Source of the DNA: Methylobacter sp.
Lineage (GTDB): Bacteria; Pseudomonadota; Gammaproteobacteria; Methylococcales; Methylomonadaceae
Direction: 5' to 3'
Assembly (NCBI RefSeq): GCF_004322395.1
Contig: NZ_SCTW01000050.1
Span: 1 to 64,000 of the forward strand
DNA length: 64,000 bases
Shown here: one piece after another, positions 36,201 through 43,544 of the stretch
How positions within the stretch are numbered: position 1 is the stretch's first letter
How the letters are laid out: each line of letters starts with the position of its first letter
Notes under the pieces: generated by a model
The model's input: the letters and a program-made list of their open reading frames with translations, nothing else
Told to the model about the DNA's origin: nothing
Database searches by the model: none
Made by a program: the position numbers and the translations under genes

Positions 36201-37041
36201 AGGCATCACTATAGATGATGCGCCAATTGATGATTATGTAATACGCGCAGACCGTACCCGGCTAAAGCAGGTGCTGATAAATCTACTGTCTAATGCTATT
36301 AAATACAATCGCCCGCAAGGAGAAGTATCGATTCAGGTTACTATTCGGGACGGTTGGGTACGTCTGGCGGTGTCTGATACCGGGTACGGCATTGCGGAAA
36401 CGCGGCAGCAAGAGGTTTTCCAGCCGTTTTCGCGTCTGGGTGCGGAAGAAACCGATATTGAAGGTACCGGTATTGGCCTGACTATCAGTCGGCGGCTTAC
36501 GGAAATGATGGGCGGTAATATCGATATGGAGAGCAAGGTGGGGCGGGGCAGTATTTTTTGGATTGAATTGCCGGAAGCGACTTCGGGACGGATCGCCGAA
36601 AGCAATGACTTGAAACAGGCAATGACAGCTGGGACGATATTTACCGATGAATGCCGGTATACGATGCTTTATATTGAGGATAACCCGGCTAACCTTCGAT
36701 TGGTTAGCCAGATCCTGGACAGGATCCCACAGTTGCAGTTGATCACGGCGCATAATCCGGAATTGGGGCTGGAGCTGGCTTCAGTGCATCATCCCGATTT
36801 GATTCTGCTCGATATTAATCTACCGGGCATGGACGGCTATCAGGTATTGAGTATATTACGCTCTATGGACTCGGTAAAAAACATGCCGGTGATCGCTATC
36901 AGTGCCAATGCGACGTCACGCGATATTGAGCGGGGTATAGCAGCAGGTTTTAATGATTATATTACCAAGCCTGTCAACATCAGGCATTTTCTTGAAACCG
37001 TGAGCCGTCTGCTTCCTTATGATCATAAAAAAAAGCCATAA
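33214..37041 (+). CDS. large hybrid histidine kinase (Hpt-REC-REC-PAS4-HK-REC)
   Basis: N-terminal Hpt domain with probable phospho-histidine H50 ([13 protein letters not shown]); receiver 1 (about 124-240, [14 protein letters not shown]); receiver 2 (about 246-362, [15 protein letters not shown]); four PAS/PAC domains (about 385-890; PAC ends [52 protein letters not shown]); HisKA ([12 protein letters not shown]); HATPase_c ([23 protein letters not shown]); receiver 3 at the end ([15 protein letters not shown]). 1275 residues, no membrane helix. The Hpt first/kinase last order suggests an intramolecular His-Asp-His-Asp relay. The second PAS ([24 protein letters not shown]) has the GRNCRFLQ signature of flavin-binding LOV domains, including the reactive cysteine, so it could be blue-light sensitive. 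The stop overlaps the next gene by 23 bases. Confidence 0.92.
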   Translation: [1275 protein letters not shown]

Positions 37042-38248
37042 ACTTATTATAGCGCTTGCGTTAATAGGCGTTGTGATTATGGCCGTAACTATAATCAGGC
37101 GGCATTATTCGATTAAGGTAAACAGTATAAAGATCGGCGTATTGCATTCGTTGACAGGTACTATGGCGGTCAGCGAAAGACCGTTGTTGGATGCGGTGCG
37201 CTTAGCAGTAGAAGAAATTAATGAACAAGGGGGATTGCTCAGTCAACCGTTAGAAGTGGTCGCGGTCGATGGTATGTCCGATCCAGAGGTATTTGCCGCT
37301 GAGGCCGAACGGTTAATTGAAAAGGAGCATGTCAGTGTCCTGTTCGGTTGCTGGACATCAGCCTGCCGTAAGGCGGTAAAACCGATAGTCGAAAAACACC
37401 GGCATTTGTTGTTTTATCCTGTGCAGTATGAAGGTATGGAGCAATCGGCCAATATTTTATACAGCGGCGCTGCACCCAACCAACAGATCGTTCCAGGTAC
37501 CCGTTGGGCGATGCAGAAATTCGGACAGCGCGTTTATTTGGTGGGCTCGGATTATATTTTCCCCCGCACTGCCAATATCATCATCAGTGATCTGATTAAC
37601 GCTTCCGAGGGTGAAATCCTCGGTGAACGCTATCAGCCATTGGGGAGCTCCGACATGGAAGCCATTATTACGGATATTGCCCGGAAAAAGCCGGACGTGG
37701 TGCTTAATACGCTCAACGGAGACAGTAACGCCGCTTTTTTTGCCGCTCTGGTCAAGGCCGGATTAAGCGACCTGCCGTTGGTGTCTTTTAGTGTGGAAGA
37801 AGGCGGCATGCTCGCATGGAACGGCGGGCAACTTACCCGGCATTACGGTGTTTGGAGTTACTTTCAATCTTTGCCAGGGGAAGAAAATCAGCGTTTCGTT
37901 AACGCGTATCGGACTCGGTTCGGCACTGACCGAGTAATCAGCGATCCGGTTGAAGCCGCTTATGTAGGCGTAAAATTATGGGCTCAGGCTGTGCAGGATG
38001 TGGAGTCCAGTGAGCCTAGCCGGGTTGACCCCGCTCTTTTGCGGCAGAGCATCAAGAGCCCTTCCGGGATAGCAGCGGTGGATGCGGACACCCGCCATTT
38101 GTGGAAGATGGTGCGAGTAGGCAAGGTGCGACCAGACGGACAGTTCGAGCAGGTGTTTGCGTCCAGTGCGCCGCTACGGCCATACCCTTGGCCAGGCTAT
38201 CGCACCAGAGACGAATGGCAAGTTCTGCTTGAGCGAGATCGGCCATGA
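37019..38248 (+). CDS. UrtA-like periplasmic binding protein (signal input)
   Basis: A signal anchor (residues 8-25) is followed by a type-1 periplasmic binding fold closely like urea/short-amide binding proteins: IKIGVLHSLTGTMAVSERPL, FGCWTSACRKAVKPIVE, LLFYPVQYEGMEQS, GSDYIFPRTANII. No lipobox cysteine. No ABC permease or ATPase is nearby; its TGA overlaps the start of a sensor kinase with an extracellular domain, so it probably presents a urea- or amide-like ligand to that kinase instead of to a transporter, as AmiC-type proteins do in regulation. Confidence 0.85.
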   Translation: MIIKKSHKLIIALALIGVVIMAVTIIRRHYSIKVNSIKIGVLHSLTGTMAVSERPLLDAVRLAVEEINEQGGLLSQPLEVVAVDGMSDPEVFAAEAERLIEKEHVSVLFGCWTSACRKAVKPIVEKHRHLLFYPVQYEGMEQSANILYSGAAPNQQIVPGTRWAMQKFGQRVYLVGSDYIFPRTANIIISDLINASEGEILGERYQPLGSSDMEAIITDIARKKPDVVLNTLNGDSNAAFFAALVKAGLSDLPLVSFSVEEGGMLAWNGGQLTRHYGVWSYFQSLPGEENQRFVNAYRTRFGTDRVISDPVEAAYVGVKLWAQAVQDVESSEPSRVDPALLRQSIKSPSGIAAVDADTRHLWKMVRVGKVRPDGQFEQVFASSAPLRPYPWPGYRTRDEWQVLLERDRP

Positions 38249-41016
38249 TTTTCGGTAAAATTACTTCGCGTCTGATGCTGGGCTTTCTGCTGCTCTCGCC
38301 GTTGCCGCTGGCGGGACTGGCTTGGTTTTATGTTCAGAACTTCGAACACTCCTTACAGCAGTCGACACTGAAAAATCTGTCCTCCCTTGCCGACAAAAAG
38401 GCGGAGCAGATTAACACCTATATTAACGAACGACTGACCGACACCTGGTTCTTGGCCAAATCTATCGATACCGCCGAGACCTTGCAAGCTAGTCAAGGCA
38501 TAGATTCGCAGCACTATCAAGCAGAGAAACAGGCTTATGGCGATCATTTCCACGCTCTGTTTGAGAAGGTGCATTACCATGATTTGTTGCTGATCGACAT
38601 GGCCGGCAATGTGGTGTTTTCTATCCGGCATGAGTCTGATTTTGGCACCAATCTCAATACCGGGCCTTATCGCGGCACAGCTCTGGCAGACGCTCATCGG
38701 GAAGCCATTGCGCTGCTCGATGCGCAAGTTACGCAGGCTAAGCCTTATGCCCCATCTGCTGGAAAGCCAGCTATTTTCCTAGTCGCTCCCGTATTTAAAG
38801 CGGGTAAGATGATTGGTACTCTGGCTTTGCAAATGGATTTGGACAAGCTGACTGTCGTCACCGGCGATACCACCGGTTTGGGCGTGACAGGCGAAACAAT
38901 ATTGGCACAACTTGAGGGTAATGAAGCTCTGTATGTAGGTATTATGCGGCACGTTCCGGATGCGGCGTTCCGCTATCGTGTTACTCTGGATAAGGTAGCC
39001 AAGCCAATGCAATCGGCCCTTACCGGCGAGCATGACAAGGGTATTAGCCATGATTACGCAGGTGTTGAGGTAATTGCCGCTTGGCGCTACCTCCCTTCGT
39101 TGCGCTGGGGCATGGTGGTAAAAATTGATATTGCCGAGGCTTTTGCGCCGCTTTACCTGTTACAGAAATTCAGCCTAGTTGCGCTGAGTTTCCTGTTTTT
39201 GGCGGCGGGCATATTGGCGTTGCTGTTTGGCCGTACTTTGGTAGCGCCCATTTGGCAGTTGGTAACTGCTATGGAACGGATTGCAGGAGGGGATTTAAAT
39301 CATCGCGCCCCGCTGGTCGGATGTGATGAATTTCAACAACTTGCTGTTTCTTTCAATACTATGACGGAGCATTTGCAATTTCAGCATACGAATCTTGAAC
39401 GGCAGGTCGAGCAGCGTACAGCCGATATCAGGCGGGCTATGGAGCAGTTAAATGATGCACAGCATATTGCCCAATTAGGAAGTTGGGAGCTGGATTTAAG
39501 CAATGGAACATTGATCTGGTCCGATGAGATCTACCAACTGTTCGAAATCGACAAAAATTTGTTCGGCGCAACCTATCAGGCATTTCTAAACGCCATTCAT
39601 CCGGAGGACCGCGATGCAGTGAATGAGGCTTACAACCGGTCATTGCTGACTCGGGAACCGTACGAAATTACCCACCGTTTGTTAATGCCGGACGGGCGGG
39701 TTAAGTATGTGACGGAACGATGTGCATCTTATTTTGACACCGATGGCAAGCCAATCCGGTCAGCAGGCACGGTGCAGAATGTCACCGATCTTAAGCGGAC
39801 CGAACTGGAGCTTAAATATCTTAATGAAGAGCTCGAACAGCGCGTACAACAGCGCACCGCGCTGTTGCTTAAGGCAAAAGAAGAAGCCGATAGAGCCAAT
39901 AATGCCAAGTCTGAATTTTTATCGCGTATGAGCCATGAACTGCGTACGCCGATGAATGCCATTATAGGTTTTGCGCAATTACTGGAAACCGATGAGGAAA
40001 CTCCTCTCACGCCCGATCAAATTGACAATATACACGAGATTCTCCATGCCGGACGGCATCTGCTGGAACTGATCAATGAGATACTGGATTTGGCGCGTAT
40101 CGAGACCGGCCGGATTGAGCTGTCGCTGGAGCCGGTAGAAGTCCAGCCGCTGATCGGGGAGTGCATGGCATTGTTACAACCATTGGCTTTTGGACGACAA
40201 ATCGATTTGAAGCTGGATTTAAACAGTATGGGTACCGTGCAGGCCGACCGGCTTCGGTTGCGCCAGATTTTGCTCAATCTGCTGTCTAATGCCATTAAAT
40301 ATAATCATGATAAAGGCAACGTCCGGATTAGCTGTCAATACGTAGCGGAAGGAAGAGTCAGGCTTGTGGTGTGTGACAGCGGGCGCGGTATTGCGGTTGA
40401 TGCTCTACCGCGCTTGTTTAAACCTTTCGAGCGTATAGAAACGGCTTATGACGGTATTGAGGGCACCGGTATCGGCTTGGCGCTTTCCAAGAATCTGGCA
40501 GAGGCGATGAATGGTAGTATAGGCGTAGAAAGTGTCGTCGATAAAGGCAGCACTTTTTGGGTTGAGCTTCCTGCGGCGGAAGCGGTAGTTTCGTTAGCGG
40601 ATTCCGGTGTCACTGAAGCAATGCAGAACACTTATACTAAAACCCGCACAGTGCTTTATATCGAAGACAATCCTGCCAATCTGCGCCTGGTACGGAAAAT
40701 AATTTCTACGCATACCAATCTATTGCTGCTTGATGCCAGTAATGCCGAGCAAGGTCTGGAAATCGCTACAGCGCATCATCCCGATCTTATATTGCTCGAT
40801 ATCAACCTGCCGGGCATGAACGGATTTCAAGCTTTGCGTCATTTACAGGACAATCCCATTATTTGCGATATTCCGGTAGTCGCCATCTCCGCCAACGCCA
40901 TGGAGCGGGATATTAAGAAAGGACTGACAGCCGGTTTTACCGATTATTTGACTAAGCCGCTGGATATTCCCAAGCTTCTGGCTTTGCTGGATACGCTACT
41001 TAAAGGCAACGATTAA
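38245..41016 (+). CDS. membrane sensor kinase: dCache-HAMP-PAS-HK-REC
   Basis: TM helix (about 9-27), a periplasmic double-Cache sensor (about 33-300), second TM ([18 protein letters not shown]), HAMP ([25 protein letters not shown]), coiled coil, PAS ([19 protein letters not shown]), coiled coil, HisKA ([17 protein letters not shown]), HATPase_c ([23 protein letters not shown]) and a C-terminal receiver ([15 protein letters not shown]). 923 residues. It is coupled to the UrtA-like gene. Its kinase-receiver half is very similar to that of the upstream hybrid kinase, indicating duplication and re-use with a different input. Confidence 0.92.
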   Translation: [923 protein letters not shown]

Positions 41017-41060
41017 AAGTATGGGAATTTTAACCACATTGCGGCTGAAAGGAGATTAAT

Positions 41061-41987
41061 ATGCTGCTACGTCCGCTTTCTGACGATGACCGAGATGCAT
41101 ATGCACTGATGTTACATCGCTCATTCAATACTTGGTATAGCGCGCACGGCTGGCCGTCCGATTATTTCGGTTGTGCGCCGGAGCAGACCGGTATTTTTCT
41201 TGATGTTTACAACGACATCAGCCCCGGTGGCAGTATTGCCGCCTTTGATTCCAACAACGGTAAACTCATGGGCGCCTGTTTTTATCATCCACGTGAGCAT
41301 CATGTCAGTCTCGGCGTAATGTCGGTGGATCCTGAATATTTCCATTGTGGGGTAGGGCGGGCGCTGGTCAATCATATTGTCGATTATACCGAGTCGCACC
41401 GGTATGCGGCGCTACGGTTGGTCAGCAGCGCTATGAATATGGATTCATTTTCTCTATACAATCGTTCAGGCTTCATTCCCCGCGGCAGTTATCATGATAT
41501 GGTGCTGCCGGTGCCGGCCAAAGGACTTCAAGTGCATTATCCGCTACGTGATCAGGTACGTGAAGCTGTATCTACTGATGTCGATTCCATGGCAGCGTTG
41601 GAAATGGAAGTTAGCGGCATCAGTCGCGTAAACGATTACCGCTATGCCATCGAAAATCCGCGCGGTGTGTTACAGGCTCTGGTGATCGAAAATAGTAGCG
41701 GAGTTATCGATGGGTTTATGATATCAATCAAACATCCTGCACTTAATATGCTTGGGCCTTGCGTGTCGCGTAGCGAAAAAGCAGCATTGGCGTTATTGCT
41801 GCACGCGACAGAGCGTTTTCGATGCGCAACGCCGCTGTTTGTAGTTCCGGTGGAGAAGCGTGAGCTGGTAGAAACGCTTTACGATTGGGGCGCGCGTAAT
41901 GTGGAAACGCACCTGTTTCAAGTGCGAGGCAAGTTTCAAGCATTTAATGGGGTGAGTTTGCCAAGCTTTTTGCCGGAAACCGGTTGA
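41061..41987 (+). CDS. tandem GNAT acetyltransferase-like protein
   Basis: The first half is a clear GNAT fold: LRPLSDDDRDAYALML, then LGVMSVDPEYFHCGVGRALVNHIVDY holding the acetyl-CoA pyrophosphate loop (CGVGRAL), and YNRSGFIPRG. The second half (about 165-305) repeats the shape weakly without a clear CoA loop. AAGGAG sits seven bases upstream of the ATG. It ends the kinase operon; the substrate is unknown. Proteins of this type found beside UrtA-like sensors might modify a metabolite or protein in the same response. Confidence 0.7.
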   Translation: MLLRPLSDDDRDAYALMLHRSFNTWYSAHGWPSDYFGCAPEQTGIFLDVYNDISPGGSIAAFDSNNGKLMGACFYHPREHHVSLGVMSVDPEYFHCGVGRALVNHIVDYTESHRYAALRLVSSAMNMDSFSLYNRSGFIPRGSYHDMVLPVPAKGLQVHYPLRDQVREAVSTDVDSMAALEMEVSGISRVNDYRYAIENPRGVLQALVIENSSGVIDGFMISIKHPALNMLGPCVSRSEKAALALLLHATERFRCATPLFVVPVEKRELVETLYDWGARNVETHLFQVRGKFQAFNGVSLPSFLPETG

Positions 41988-42003
41988 GCCGCACGCATCG
42001 AAT

Positions 42004-42034
42004 AACATAAATCTGCCTGGAGCGGATTTATGTT
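42004..42034. terminator. hairpin between convergent genes
   Basis: AACATAAATC and GATTTATGTT form a 10-bp stem around an 11-base loop, with A and T runs on the outer sides. It separates the GNAT gene from the converging HD-domain gene and could stop transcription in both directions. Confidence 0.55.
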
Positions 42035-42040
42035 TACCGG

Positions 42041-43441
42041 CTATTTTGTGCCCATACGAATTTTAATGATAGGACTCACACCAGTGTTTTCTTTTAATGA
42101 AATGATGTTGTTAATTATTTTTTGATCCACAATACAGTTTCTAATATAAGGTTTACCTTCAAAATAGACGCTAACCACTTCCATACCGGGTTTTAGTTGT
42201 ATCCATGTGATTTCAATAATCGGGTTGCGCTCCATAAAAGTATTACTTTGCGGTCCGCCAACTAGCCTGCTGTTCCTCCATGATTTTTTAACCACAGGGA
42301 GTTCCGCTTCTTCTTCAAAAGTTTGATCTGCTTTGAGTGTTTTAATGAAAGTATCGATAACATCAGGATCGTAATAGCTTTCTTTTCGACTAATTAATTG
42401 ACTGACCGCAGTATTAACAGACATTACTTCACCTGTCATTGAACCCTCAAGATAGGCGATATAATCGCCTACCACATTTAGAATGCGAGATCCCAGCGGA
42501 ATCTTTTCCTTAGCCAGACCGTCGGGAAAGCCTGAGCCGTCATAGCGTTCGTATTGATGCCGAATTAAAATGGAAGCGCCTTTTAATTGAGTCAATCCCT
42601 TCAATAAAGCCTCACCTTCTACCGCATGCCTTAAATAGCGGCGTACGTCGGCAAGAGGTATTGAGTAATAAGGCTCTGCCAGCAAATTGTCCGGCAAACT
42701 CATCTTGCCAATTTGTATCAGCAATCCGGCATAAAAAATATTTTGCTTCTCCTCTTCATTCATGCCCAGTTCGCGCGCAACCAGTAAAGCTTTTTCTGCG
42801 ACATATTTTGACTGTCCACTTTTAATGCCGGGGCGCATTTCAATAATACGCGAGAATGCCTTAATCGAATCAATATATTGCTTTTTCAGATTCTTATTTG
42901 CCCGGTCAAGATGCTTCATAGCATTGCTGAGTTGTTCGGTACGTTGATCGACTTTTTCTTCCAGGTGTTCGTTGAGTTCTTTTAATTCTTTATTTTGCTG
43001 ATGAACTATATCGGATAAACGGTCCCGTTCTTCGCGCAGGCGCTTTTGTTCCAAGGCATTGCGAACCAGTAGCTTAAGTTCTTCATCATTCCAGGGTTTA
43101 TTGCAATGATTGTAAATACGCCCATTATTGACGGCATCAATCGTTGATTGAAAATCGGCATAGCCGGTCAGTAAAATACGGATGGTCTCCGGCCATTGCA
43201 TGAAAACCTGGGTTAAAAATTCCGCACCGTTCATTTCCGGCATACGCATATCGGAAACAACTAGGTCAACGGTATTTTGCCGTAATATTTCCAGACCTTC
43301 TGCACCGCTTGAGGCGAAGTAGGTGATATATTGTTCATTATGAAATAAGCGGCGCAGGGCTTTAAGCACGTTCGCTTCATCATCGACAAACAATATCGCG
43401 CTAGCTTTATCGTTAGCAACGTTTGACAGATCGGTCGGCAT
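42041..43441 (-). CDS. response regulator with a degenerate HD-GYP domain
   Basis: Receiver (residues about 13-130, acceptor Asp in LVVSDMRMPEMNG), a long coiled coil (HQQNKELKELNEHLEEKV), then an HD-GYP-like domain in which the catalytic HD pair is replaced: LLIQIGKMSLPDNLL instead of HDIGKxxIPD. The GYP loop is present in changed form, YERYDGSGFPDGL. Loss of the metal-binding HD suggests it no longer cleaves c-di-GMP but may bind it or a partner. A C-terminal strand-rich tail (ITWIQLKPGMEVV) follows. Start at the ATG at 43441, with GGAG five bases upstream; the GTG two codons earlier is less likely. Its receiver half is almost identical to the next gene's. Confidence 0.85.
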   Translation of the reverse strand: MPTDLSNVANDKASAILFVDDEANVLKALRRLFHNEQYITYFASSGAEGLEILRQNTVDLVVSDMRMPEMNGAEFLTQVFMQWPETIRILLTGYADFQSTIDAVNNGRIYNHCNKPWNDEELKLLVRNALEQKRLREERDRLSDIVHQQNKELKELNEHLEEKVDQRTEQLSNAMKHLDRANKNLKKQYIDSIKAFSRIIEMRPGIKSGQSKYVAEKALLVARELGMNEEEKQNIFYAGLLIQIGKMSLPDNLLAEPYYSIPLADVRRYLRHAVEGEALLKGLTQLKGASILIRHQYERYDGSGFPDGLAKEKIPLGSRILNVVGDYIAYLEGSMTGEVMSVNTAVSQLISRKESYYDPDVIDTFIKTLKADQTFEEEAELPVVKKSWRNSRLVGGPQSNTFMERNPIIEITWIQLKPGMEVVSVYFEGKPYIRNCIVDQKIINNIISLKENTGVSPIIKIRMGTK

Positions 43442-43451
43442 AATCACTCCA
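42948..43451. repeat. 504-bp direct duplication, copy 1
   Basis: It covers the receiver and coiled-coil coding part of the HD gene plus about ten bases before its start. The partner copy at 44857-45360 has the same length with no gaps and only scattered base changes, some of them amino-acid changes (for example NEQY/NGQY and IYNHCN/IYNYCN). Confidence 0.9.
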
Positions 43452-43544
43452 GCTCCATTATTTCAATCAATTTGATCGGCAATAATAAACATTGCCAAAT
43501 GGAATTATGCAAAACTTTTACTTGCCAATTTGCTGTTTTCATTA

